Below, piece by piece: positions 46,563 through 57,816 of a stretch of DNA of 64,000 bases (position 1 is its first letter; every line of letters begins with the position of its first letter). Source of the DNA: Prunella strophiata. Its lineage: Eukaryota > Chordata > Aves > Passeriformes > Prunellidae. The stretch is taken from assembly GCA_036583965.1 (NCBI GenBank), contig JAZBQD010000027.1, positions 7,169,187 through 7,233,186 of the forward strand, in the 5' to 3' direction. The notes beneath the pieces are model-generated. The model had not been told where the DNA came from. It made no database searches and saw only the letters and a program-made list of their open reading frames with translations. Both the position numbers and the translations under genes were made by a program.

Positions 46563-49500
46563 TCTTTAAAATCTGTGAAGAAAAATGAATGAGAAGCACA
46601 AGATTTTCTTGGTTAGACTAACAGCTTGCTATTTAACTTAAAATATGTACAGTCACTTTTGTCTGAATCACTTTTATAATTATTTTGATATATTTTGTCA
46701 TGTATTATCATTTTGAAATATTGGCTCATTCAGAGACAATTTTTTTTTGTTTCAAAAATGTGTCTTTTTGTTATATTTCTAGGATGTGTAATGAAAACAT
46801 GAAAGAGAAAATTTGCCTGTGTAGTTTCTAAATATCTTTTATATTTCTTTATGCTATGAAAGAAATCTAATTATCTTATAAAGAAATATCTATCAATAAG
46901 TTATTTTTTTTCTGAGTCAGATACCTATAAAATGTTTCTCTCATAATTTATCTCAGTGTTTAATTTTCTTTTTTATACATTTGTTAAACATGAATGCTGG
47001 GCTTAACAGGTTTTTTAAAAACTCAAATGCATTAATGTAGTAATATAAAAAATTGAGACTTTTTTTTCAGGCACACTTTTGGCATAAAGGAAGTAGGGAT
47101 TTATAATAAAATAAGAGTTTCTGCAGGTTATTCCAAAAACTGTACACTTTTTTTTCTGGAAATGTAATTTTTGTGGTCAGTTGTTGGACAGGCACAGGTA
47201 TAGTTTGCCATTGGATTTCTGTTTGTGAGCAGGTTTTTTTAGCCATTTCCCATCTTCCTGTTTCCTTTCTGACTCTAGTTCTGCATCTGTTTTACAGCTC
47301 AAGTTGTAAACTGACAAGTGAGGTAGTTTAAGGCTGTGGGGTATTTTAAAGTATTTCTTTAAAAGTCTTAGATCACTTGACTGGTTAGTTTAGGGTCCAA
47401 TCCCACAAACCCATGGAGTAAAGTTGTCCTTGGAACACCTCATTTGATCATGTAGGCTGATAACTTAAGTCAAGGATCACTTTTGTGTAATTTTTTTCTA
47501 TTTTCCTGTAAACTGTGGCTCTGTGTACATGTGAGCCTGTATAGATGTCTCAGTAATCTGCTTTGCAGAACAAAATGTATTCCAATTATTCATTTTCTAT
47601 TAATGTGCAGAAATCCATCATTCATGTTCAAGTCTGCAATTTGTTAGCCATGTTGAGTCCAAGTGACCATGGAAAGTGCTAGGACATGGTCAAGCCTCAT
47701 TAAAGGGAAGAAGTTTAGCACCCTGTGTAATGGCACCCTTTATTCAGTGAATGGCTTTTCCCATTTATTTCTATATTCCTGTTTCTGTCTGTCAGTGGGT
47801 AGTAAAACTACTTGAAATTCCTTCTGTAGCACAGTTCTTTTTTTGCTTCAGTAAAAACTGGATATTTTTTCTGCAGTCAAAATGAAAAATTTGCACACTT
47901 TCTGACTGGGAAACATGTAAGGCAAGGTATGCTCACACTCTGGTATCCACTCAAGATAAAATTTTATTTTTCTACATCATCGTATTTTGAGAGAACCTAC
48001 TACTTTTAATTTTGACATTTCTGATTTAGAATTTGTGTGGGCCTTTTTTTTTTGTTTGTTTTGTTTTATCTTAATCTGAAATTTTGTTTCAACTTCTTTC
48101 TAAAAAGGAAATCCAAGTCAAGATATTAACCTTTTTAGTTAATAGTGATGTCTTCACAGAGTTATTACTGACTCTATATTTGACAGTGTCAAAACCTGAC
48201 AAGAAAAATGATCTGTCCAACAAAGAGTTTCCCTTGTGCTCCCCTTGTAAAGCCTTTTGTCTCGTGAAGAAGAAAGGCCACTCAGGGCATTTTTTTTTCT
48301 CTTTTTGTATTCATCCATTTAGAAATTCTTAATGGCAGTGCTTGCAGGCCAGCTTTAGGATTTGGTGGATTTGGTATATGAATCTTGTTGTATCAAGGTG
48401 GGGAGAAAAAAACAAGTTTGGCAGGACTGATGATACCAATTTGCCAATCATAGTGTTATAGAAATCACAGGTTTTTAGTTTCTTTTGCTTATAATGCAGT
48501 AATTGCTCTGAATTGCTCTGAAGCACTGTGTGCCATTTGTGTCTGCAGCACACAAAACTAGGGGAAGTACCAGGGAAGTACCAGGGAAGAAATCCTTGGA
48601 CAGGGAGAGATCCAGCCAGAGGGAGGACTTGCTTTCTGCCTTAGGACTGTGCAGTATTTTGTTCTGTAACAGTGTCACTGTGAAGATGGCATTTCTGAAA
48701 GTATTGGCTAGACTAAGTTTTATCATCCTATTTCAGGCCTTTGGAAATGCATGAAGTAAAACTATTACAACTTTGATATAAGTGTATCCTAACCCCTTGG
48801 AGCTACATTCTCCTCCAGGCTGAGCACAACCATGAGGTCCATAATCCCCATTTCCAGGGAAATACTGACAAAAGAAGGAGAAATTATAACATCTACCATG
48901 TTTTCTGATTATTGTTATTCACACCTGCAAGTCTTCTGGGGTTGTGAAGGTGACCTAAGGGGGAGTGTGGTAATTCTTGGAGCGTAATAATGGGGAGTAT
49001 TGCTACCTCTATTCTTTTTCCAGGTCACTGTCTAAGCCATTCCAAATACCTTCAGAATGTCTGGATTTGCGTACTAATTAGTCTGAATCAAATATTCATC
49101 ACATCCATGTTGATGGGATTGGTTGGAGATCTGATTAACCTTCAAGTGGCTCAGTGACTAAACACAGGTTCTTGTCTAGCTGCTGGGATAATTTCCCTGC
49201 TACATACATTTCTTGTTCCTCCAACATGAAATTATTGCAAAGAGATGCCCAACCTGAGCCTTCTTTGACCTTAGTTAGGCACAGCATAAAAATCTAAAAG
49301 AGAGCAAAGCTGTCATTTTATTAATAGAAGAAAGAATAAGCCCTATTATTAAATGAAAGGAAGACTTCTTTTGAGGGAAAAGATGAGGCTGTGAAAATGC
49401 TGGAGGTGTTTTCACATCTTATTCTTATAAACCCATTACTATGGTTCACCAAGATTCATCTTTGAAGGTTATGATCAGGTTATAATAGAAAGAAAGCTGT

Positions 49501-52500
49501 GTGGAAATAAAAGTGAGTTTGCACGTGGTGTGTGGGGGGAGCAGGTTGTTCCCATTAACCCTTCTGAGACCATCCTGGGACAGGCACTGCACTGCTGGCA
49601 GGCTTTTCCCTAAAATCCATGGCCAAGGTTGCTGCAGAGCTTTCTACAAACATCCAAAACTGGATAAAAAGTGTAAAGTTGTGCATAAAATCTCTGGCAC
49701 GTTCCTGAGCAAATCCAAATTCTATAAAGCAAAACCCAAGCAGCAATGCACAGTCTATTCAATAAAATCTTTACAAATATTGTAGTAGTGTAGCAGCAAC
49801 ATGTACTTATCAAGAAGATGTTCCTAAAACAATAAGTTGCTTTCAATAAACGAGTCTTTAATATCTCTAAGCATTAGAATATATAATTTCAATTTTGGTG
49901 TTGTGATGGGGAAGGTAAATTAACTTGTAAAATTAATCATTTTATTTTTAATGAAAAAATATAAATACAGAAGCAATTTTCTATCTATAATATGACTTGA
50001 GGGGATGAGGATTTATATTTAAAATACTATTCTCTTGGAATTTCTGCTACTATTAGAGATAATTTAATTTGTGTCATTTGCATATGAAAATATGCATTGC
50101 ACTAGCAGCAAAATAACCTTTACACAATTCTATAATAGCATAAAATACAGTACATTACACTTTCAGTTATTAAGAATAAAAATACTCCCATCCAATTTTG
50201 CAAAGAAAATACTTCACATAGCTAAAAACCCACACAGAACTTGTATCAGATCTTTGCAATTTGTCTTGCTTTGTTATCAGCCAAAGATCTGAATTAGCTA
50301 AAGGTATTTCCACGTATTTTATCTTGCTTTTTTCTTTTTAATTAGCTTCCTGAGGCAGAGATGCATCCTGTATTTTGCATGCTTCCCAGTAAGGTCATCT
50401 TCACAATAGCTCACAGAGCCTGCCAGGGATGGGCAGGACAGAAGGGCTTGAACCTGTGTGCAAAGCTCCTCTTACCTGTTATTATTCTCCCACTGAATAG
50501 GCATTTTCTCCAACAGTTCTTCCCTGTCATAGGAATATCTTGCTCATAAATCAACAGTAAGCATTCCTCATTAATGCTTGGTCTGTTACTGACATTGAAG
50601 ACTCATCAATGGCTGATTAGTGCCATTAGCTGCAGGAGGGCTGGGCTCTGTTTCTTTCCCATCTTTATTTTGTCTCTGCTAGAGGTACATCCATTGTGGT
50701 AAATGGATTCAGAGCAGTGAGATTTCCCCTGGAACGGGCCAAGATGAGGAGATTATCCAAAATATGTTGCTGAAAATACTGAGGAATATCCTTTCCTGCC
50801 TGACCCTTGTCTGATTGGGGAATGGTGTGTAGATTTCTAAATGCCATTATTGTTCCATAATTCCATAGTTGTTCCATAACTTCTCCAAAATTCATCCCTA
50901 CTTTAATGTATTACATAACGTGTGAGGGTTTTTAAATGTATTCCAGTCTGCCCTTTCATCTCTGGTGGGTTAAGCCAGCAGTCCCAGGTCACCTGAAGTG
51001 CACTTTGGCATTCTGTCCAAAGTGCCATTTTCCCTCTTACTCTTTTTATTCATTACTATTTTAAATTATTTCTGCATTCTGATAGCCAGTTTCTCTAATA
51101 ACTCCTTATCCTACTCCTTGTTTTCTCTAGTTGCTGCCCTGATAACAAAAGCCAGGCCTACCCAGATCCTGCCATGGCTGGATCTTCCCCCTCCATCCCC
51201 AGAAAGCAGCTGCAGGTTTCTGACTCCCCCCAGCAGTCTGCCATGCAGCCCTTCTCCATCATTTTTATTAAAAACACCCACTTTCCAAAGAGCTGGCACA
51301 CTCCACCTGTGTTTACAGAAATTTTCCCTGAGCATTTGGCCTACATTTTAATTGGCTTCTGGAAGGTTATTTTTTTAATACATCTTTCTGAGGTACTCTA
51401 GCAGCATCTCTTCCTTAGTGACAGCAGGGATATTTTGGTGAAGGCCAAGAAGCAGCAGTGTGAGATGAGGAATTACTTCCTGCTCCTCTGGCTCTGAGTG
51501 GGACAGGCTCCAGACACAAAGCCCAAAGCAGCAGAGGAGAATTTCCTCCTTATTTAACCCCACTGCCTGTGGGGGCTGGCACAGGGTGAGGTTTGGCTGC
51601 TCTTGATTTCCTGAGATGGCTCTGAGCTCCCTCAATCACTGCCTGTGCTCCTTGCAGAAACTTCTTTATTCCATTTAAATACACCAAAAATAATGTTTTT
51701 CCTTTAAAGTTTGCTTCTTCCCCCTCTACACACTTTATAATCCTGAGCTGGCTTCATTCCTCCTTTTGAAGCTTCCTCTGGAGGTGCTGAGGGTTCACAT
51801 GCAATATTTCTGATCTCTGACAGTGCCAAGCTGGGTCTTCTCAGAGGGCCACTGGTCTTTAGTGTCCTCCAAGGCTGCCCAGTGCTGTGTTTGGAAAAAG
51901 AGCTTTGTGCTTAATTTCATTCATGTTGCTTACTTTTAAAATTCTTATTTTTTCTTTTTAGGTACCTGTATCTTTTGGAAATTAAATCTTGATACATTTT
52001 AAAACGTGTTTGGGGTTTTTTTTTAGGGCATTTTATTCTGAGTAAGTCCAAACAAGGTGTTTCTTCTGTGATAGTTGGTTTTTTTTTTTTTGTTTTTTTT
52101 TTTCCTTCTGGATCAAATGTGTTTTAAATAATTTCAGTCATTCTGAAGTTGCTCTTTTACATAAGCACTCTTGCAGTCCAACTGTAAATAAAAAATTGTA
52201 AGATTCTAGTTGAGTGCCTCATAACTGTTAATAAACACCTGTTCTCTCTATTCTCAAAGTTCTTCTACACAGTAGAATGAAGAATAACATTCAAGAAGGA
52301 AGCAGCATAGACTCAAGGGTTTATTTAAAAGAGTAATCTTGAACAGATTCATGCAGATCAGTATAATTACAGTAAAAGTACTGCTTTTTTTTCCCCACCA
52401 TAAAGATAAAATGCAAAAAGATATGCTAACTCTATTCTGATGTTGATTTTATCTTACAGAAGTGTTTAATTTTATGGCAGGGAGAGTTGAGCTCTGCAAA

Positions 52501-55139
52501 GAGAAATGGATCAAACAACCTACTTCTTTCTCAGTTTTGGACAAAAAATCCCACCAAAACAAAAAGATCTATTAATAGACCAATTACCTTGATTTTCGTC
52601 TCTTTTATGCAAATAAAAACACACACCTCAAAAAATGCATTTTCTCTTTTAAAATTATTTTTCAAGGGCTGTTAGTCTTTCAAAAATAAGAATTCAAGTA
52701 CCATCTTCTATACTTCATAGAAAGAGCTAGACTTTCCCTACACAAATAATGCAGATCTATGTGGGATCTATGCTGTCACTGTAGATAGTAAAGGAAATCT
52801 CATGTTATAGAATAAGGATTTCTACAGAAAAAATGTCTTCAATGGATCAGCAATCCCACAGTAACTGAGATTCCCCCTCTGAGTGACTTGTACCAATTGT
52901 ACAGGTTAATTGGGGGTGAGGTCAGAAAATTCCCATTGAAAGGGCCCAGCTAAGACAAAACCCTCTTTCCATCTTTATGTGGTGTGTCTTTAGTAAAACC
53001 TGAACTAGCCTGAATAGTTTTGAAATCAGACAAGCCTGCCAAGAAGAATGAGTAGGTTTACAACCAGTCACAAATTTGCCACCTCTTGAGAAAAGTCTCA
53101 GAGCCAGCTGCCCCTTGTGTCCTTGGCATCTCCTGGTTCTGGTCAAAGTTTTCTTTTACATCTTGGGCAGGTGGCCTTTGCAGGGCCCATGACGTCCACA
53201 AGCCTCATCTCTAAAGAGATTAGAAATCAAAATTATTTGTTTTTCTCTGAGTTGTCCCACTTTGTTCATTGCCTTATAGGCCTGGACTGCAGTTTCATAG
53301 ATTTATTGGTCAGAGTGTACAAAACAGTGTGTGAGTGCCAAATCCAGCACCTGAGAGTTCTCTTTTTTATCAAAAAGGCTTCACCTGTTCTTTCTTCTTC
53401 ATGCCTCAGGTATAAAATTTCCTTCTCATCTAAGTCTTATGGATTGCTGTAAGATATGTGTTTTGTTTTAATACTTACTGTGAATCTCTTTTGTGCATTG
53501 ATCTTTATATCTTTACGTGCATGGTTTGGAATTATTGTGACTAGCAGATTTCCTGAGGACAAAAACTGAAATCCAGGTTTATGTACCAGCATCATAGCCT
53601 TGGCCTCCAGAGTGTGAGCACACTTTTATGTGAACTGCATCAGGGCCCAGGGATCTCACTGTAATGCAACTTTTTGAAAGATCCTCCACAGTCAGATGAA
53701 GGAGAGTGGGCCCTTTTTGATAAATGTACAAAAAACCCACGTGTAGCTTCCTGAGTGAAAATGTCAGCAAACCAAAGCATTTTGTTTTCACCCTTGTTTC
53801 CTTCAAGAATGGCATCAGACAGGAAGGATTCAACAAGGCTGCCAATAGTTCTGGAATAATTTCCATCTGTGGCCCTTCTTTAGTGGCCAGATGTTGATGG
53901 CCAGAGCAGAGTGGTGAGGGAATACAGAATGTTTGCTGTGTTTTAGTGACAGTGGAGCTGTTTGAGAAGAGATGACAAAACATAACTGGTGCATACTGAA
54001 AGACTTGCATCAGACAGATACTTTCAGTGTCACATATCTGGCATTTACTGGAATACCTATTCTAATGGATGTCACTCACCAGCCAGTGCATGTGTCACCG
54101 AGCGACTCCTGATGCCAGTTGTGTTCCAAAAGCTGCTGCCTGCTGCTCTATTCTGGGTGATGGTAGGAAAGAGAACATGTCAATGCTACTGAAAAGTACA
54201 ATTATTTTTTCCATGGGATGGTATTTATTGCTATAGAAATTCCAGCTAGATCAAATCCTTCAAAATCCTGATGGCAGGCCAGATCTGTTGCTTGTCTACA
54301 GTTCAAATAGAGGTTATGCAGGAACTTGATGCTCCCTGAGGATGGGCCACCAAGTTATCCTTTGTTTTCTCATGAACTCTGGTGGGATGAGCAGGCCAGG
54401 TGAAGGTATCATGGTGAGTCAGTTTACCAAACAGCTGGGACTCTAAGAGCAGAAATTGAGAGGGTGAGTATCCTTCCTCACAGATATAGTATACTATTGC
54501 TTGAATTTTCTGCATGAAAATGTTACACGTGCTCCTCATCAGTGCAGGCAGGCACAGATCAGAAGATAAAAGGAGTTTTTCCAGTGGAAAAACTGCATTT
54601 ATTGTTTGAGGCTCTTGAGGAGAGTCACCAAAGCAGTAGTTCCAGCCCTGCCCATGTCCCCGCTGGCAATGCCACCTTTGTGCAGCCTCAGTCCTTCCAG
54701 CCAAATAAATGAATCTGGCCATCTGTATTTACACTCATTGTCTCACCAGCTCCCAGAAAGCTCCTTTATTGCTTATGTATACAGTACTTTAATGATATGG
54801 AAATTCACTAGTCACAACTTTAATGAACAACTTTTCTTGTATTCAAATGAATAAGATGCTGATGGCTGTTTCTTTGTACACAGCAAATGGTACTTCTATA
54901 AAAGCCACAGTAAATCAACAGCATAAGCTGATTTAATTACTAATTTGTTGCAATGGCTATTCCCATATCTAGCATAACACTGTGTATTCAATTATCTTTC
55001 ACCCTAATGCAGGTATGCTTTTGGGTTACATCTCTAAATAGGAAAACAGTTTTGAATTTTTCTGTTTGGTTTTTCTTTTGGTGCTTTTTTTTTTGTTGTT
55101 TCTGTTGTTTGTGGGGGGCTGTAGTTCTTTTCCTTTCCT
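46563..55139. other. unassigned sequence
   Basis: No gene is supported. 46600-48300 is very AT-rich. A GGGAAGTACCA 11-bp tandem (2.5 copies) is at 48562-48589. 48780-49280 is unique and mildly enhancer-like (GCGTACTAATTAGTCTGAATC near 49069-49089). A TTGTTCCATAA repeat with 19-bp spacing lies at 50850-50879. 51110-51660 and 52900-54730 are richer in G+C, with frames of 111-143 codons at 53117-53452, 53579-54010 and 54303-54722 that show no domain; unfamiliar old transposon or LTR sequence is possible. T-rich runs sit at 52078-52103. No repeat family could be named. Confidence 0.5.
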
Positions 55140-55515
55140 TTTTTCTTTGCAGCTGGTAAAACTAGCAGCAACTAGCATGTGTCTAGTGATTAAGACTTTT
55201 TCTCTTTGTAATTGTCAGATTGATTGGGACAATTGAATGATAATGAAAAACAGCTTGTTCCCTCATTTCCAGAGGTGACACTTTCTGCATAATACTGCAA
55301 AATATAACAAAAGGGTTTTCTTGGACGCTGCTTAAAGTTAATTGACAGCATCTGTTGTTTGGAACAACGGAGAGAAATAGCATTCCCTCGGCTCTTGGTC
55401 ACGTTACTCAGGATTAGGCACTGTCACGCCAGCTGATATCTGAATACACTGTATCTATCCACAGGGTCTTAGCTGGGCTTTCTGGTACATCAAGGTTCCC
55501 CTTTGTGCACAGCTG
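55140..55515. promoter_or_regulatory. candidate conserved non-coding block with paired SOX-like motifs
   Basis: Repeat-free unique DNA bounded on the right by poly(A). It holds GTGATTAAGAC, GATTGATTGGGACAATTGAATGATAATG-type homeodomain and SOX words (about 55218-55245), a TTAAAGTTAATTGACAGC word, and the inverted pair TCTGTTGTT/AACAACGGA at 55351-55371. CpGs persist at about 55326, 55369, 55389, 55402 and 55428. No coding frame crosses it. The enhancer reading is inferred. Confidence 0.4.
55351..55371. promoter_or_regulatory. inverted SOX-like half-sites, 3-bp spacer
   Basis: TCTGTTGTT and AACAACGGA face each other around TGG. They complement each other except for one T-G wobble. AACAA/TTGTT is the core recognised by SOX HMG proteins. 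The same bases could form a tiny RNA stem. Binding is untested. Confidence 0.25.
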
Positions 55516-55519
55516 AGTT

Positions 55520-55611
55520 AAAAAAAAAAAAAATTGATTTACGTCATTAAATTAATGATAAACTTCCTGAAAAATCTGTGGTGTTTATTAAAAAAAAAAA
55601 AAAAAAAAAAA
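55520..55611. repeat. two poly(A) runs
   Basis: A14 at about 55520-55533 and A22 at about 55590-55611, separated by AT-rich DNA. No recognisable retrocopy lies upstream of either, so they look like simple expansions rather than retroposed tails. Confidence 0.85.
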
Positions 55612-57309
55612 GAGTCAAATTACAAAAAACAGTGGGATATGGAAATAATGGAATAGTTATGAACTTCTAATGTTATTTAAAAGCATCTTTTATTTTAAAA
55701 ATCTAACAGTTTTCCTACTGCTATTTTATATCTTCTAGGGGTCTATATCTCTATAACAGCAGTAAATGCTTCAGGCACAGGGACTGTTTATTTTGGCAGA
55801 TAAAATTCTAAAATTCTAAATAGATTCAAAGAAATTTTGAATCTACAATTCTCACAAAAAAATAAATATATATATAGCTTAATTTTGCTCTTAGAGTGGC
55901 TGTCTGTCTTCTGAGAGCCTGACTACCATTAAATATGCACATCCTTTTATCTTTTGGCAAACTTTTGCTTTCATTGCTGCTCTTTAGTCAGATGTGCATT
56001 TTTCTTTATGAGATTTAATATTTCTCTTTTAGAACATTGATCAGTGTCCAAAGTCACTTAAGACCAACAGAAAAATCAATAGTGAGTGTGGATTGGCTGA
56101 CTTGGAGCTGCTGCTGCAGCTGATCACCAAGAAAGCAGGGATTTGATTTGATTTTGCATTTTCTAGTCATTCCCCTGCTCTGTACTGTCTGTCAGTAAAC
56201 TTTGAAATTGCTGATTTGAAAATAAATGAACACATGTTACTGTTTGAATCCATTTCTTTTGCTTTTTTTTTTTTTTTTTTTTTTTCTTTTTGGTCCTTAA
56301 CACAAAATGGCAAACACAAATATTAGCATTACTGTTGCTTACATGGCTGCAGGTGTGTGGCGAGCTCCAAGCTGAACTCAAGGTCAGATGCTTTATGATG
56401 TAAACTCTTGAAGTTAAGATTTGTATTTACATGGAGGGTTCATCAAGCAGCATATGTTAATGAGCCAGTTTTGTCATGTTATTCTGGCAAGTAATTTGAC
56501 ATTTTGCTGTAATACTCTTATATTGAACTCAGTATCATTGACAGTCAGATATTGAACTGATTGTAATCAGGACCAAGGAAATATTTCATATTCTGTGCTG
56601 TAATGTACAATATGTTATAGTGTAAGATTTTGATAGTGTAGAATGTAACAAATTGCCTTATTTATTATTCTGAACTCTTTAGATATTGGTACAATTACTG
56701 AATTGAAACAGAACTAGATTTTTGCTAGAGTTTATTCTTCTATTTAAGTTTGATAATGCACTGTATTATATTGTTTGTGTTTATAAATTATGCTTTGGAG
56801 ACAAAAGGCACTAAAAATTCTCCATGTTATAATAAAATTCAGAATAGTCATGCTGTGTTAAATAAGTTGTTTTTAAATTATGCTTATGCTTTTAAAATAT
56901 TTCTGGATTTATATATGTATCTATGTGGCTATTGCTGCATGATATTTATAATGATTCTTTTATTAATGCTTATTTCATATTTATTGCTAAGATTAGCTAT
57001 ACCAAAGCTCTGTTTCAGAGCAAAGCAAAGGAACACATGTAAGGATCATGTTCTTTTTAATATCAACTGAGTTTTAACACTTGTCATAATATAGCTGATG
57101 CAATATCCACTTTTCTGTGCTCACACCTCAGCAGCAGATCTAAATAATGTTTTAAAGAGAAACTGTAAAGATTTTAAATAGCCATACTACATTGGTGATG
57201 CTACTACAATCCTGAGAAACCTAGACTCAGAATTATATGATTCGAAAGTCCTTAATGTAATTGAAAAATATCTCAGTGCCATAAATACCGGTATGAAAGT
57301 TCAGGAAAT
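55612..57309. other. unassigned AT-rich sequence
   Basis: No gene. A T-rich run with one C interruption lies at 56263-56290, and TA-rich DNA at 55860-55876. The AT-rich 106-codon frame at 56750-57070 has the composition expected of random AT-rich DNA (Ile/Leu/Tyr-rich) and is not called. Confidence 0.6.
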
Positions 57310-57760
57310 GTGTTTCTCTCCTACTTTCTCTTCTCTTCTGGACTGGTTAGGGCTGATCTCAGCAGTGTCAGTAATTATTATTCTGATGACTTGCCCCTGA
57401 AAGGCACTTGCTTGTACCTGTGGGGACAGAGAATCCATTTGCCTGGCGCCGGGGAGTCGGAGGCACAGGCTGGCGCCAGCCAAGAGAAGGGAAAGATGAT
57501 TAATATGTCTTATAGATTCACTGTCTCTCCACTTGTCCTAGACCTGCCAGTAATTCCACTCCCCTGTGGTTCCACCTTGATCACAGATAATGGAGGCAGA
57601 TTGAAAGTTTGAAGACACAAGCCTTTCTCTCCTCCTGATCTGACATTACTCACCCAGGCTAAATGAGCTGTACAACCACGGGCACCTGCCTATGGGAAGG
57701 CATCTCAGTGCACTTAGCAGTAATGCTGCAATAAAGCAGCAACTGTACTCTAATTAACCA
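57310..57760. promoter_or_regulatory. candidate conserved non-coding block with GC-rich palindromic core
   Basis: Around a GC-rich centre (57443-57481), the flanks carry GTCAGTAATTATTATTC, GATGATTAATATG, TTGATCACAG and CTCTAATTAACC homeodomain-like words. The centre contains CTGGCGCC twice, 27 bp apart, the second inside a perfect 14-bp palindrome. Short frames on both strands conflict (57301-57483 minus, 57310-57612 plus). CpG and GC retention in an AT-rich desert suggests constraint. Function as an enhancer is inferred; an unrecognised exon is less likely. Confidence 0.4.
57468..57481. promoter_or_regulatory. 14-bp perfect palindrome GGCTGGCGCCAGCC
   Basis: Self-complementary, centred on the GGCGCC hexamer. 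With the following AA it gives TGGC-N4-GCCAA, one spacer base short of the NF-I consensus TTGGC-N5-GCCAA. A second CTGGCGCC lies at 57443-57450. Confidence 0.35.
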
Positions 57761-57762
57761 GG

Positions 57763-57816
57763 TTCCCTTTCTTCCCTTTTTTCCTTTCTTCCTTTTTTTT
57801 TCCTTTTTCTTTTTAC
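57763..57816. repeat. homopyrimidine (C/T) tract
   Basis: About 54 bp of C and T only, from TTCCCTTTCTTCCC to TTCTTTTTACC. It is a mirror-like polypyrimidine run of the kind that can adopt triplex (H-DNA) structure and also resembles a very long splice-acceptor tract. No exon follows that I can support. Confidence 0.9.

Noticed and set aside
46044..46599. Frames of 64-124 codons on both strands
   Set aside because: They overlie the CR1 copy at 46040-46562 and carry its consensus words, not a protein family.
55520..55611. Poly(A) runs as tails of processed retrocopies
   Set aside because: No gene-like or repeat-like sequence and no target-site duplication precede them.
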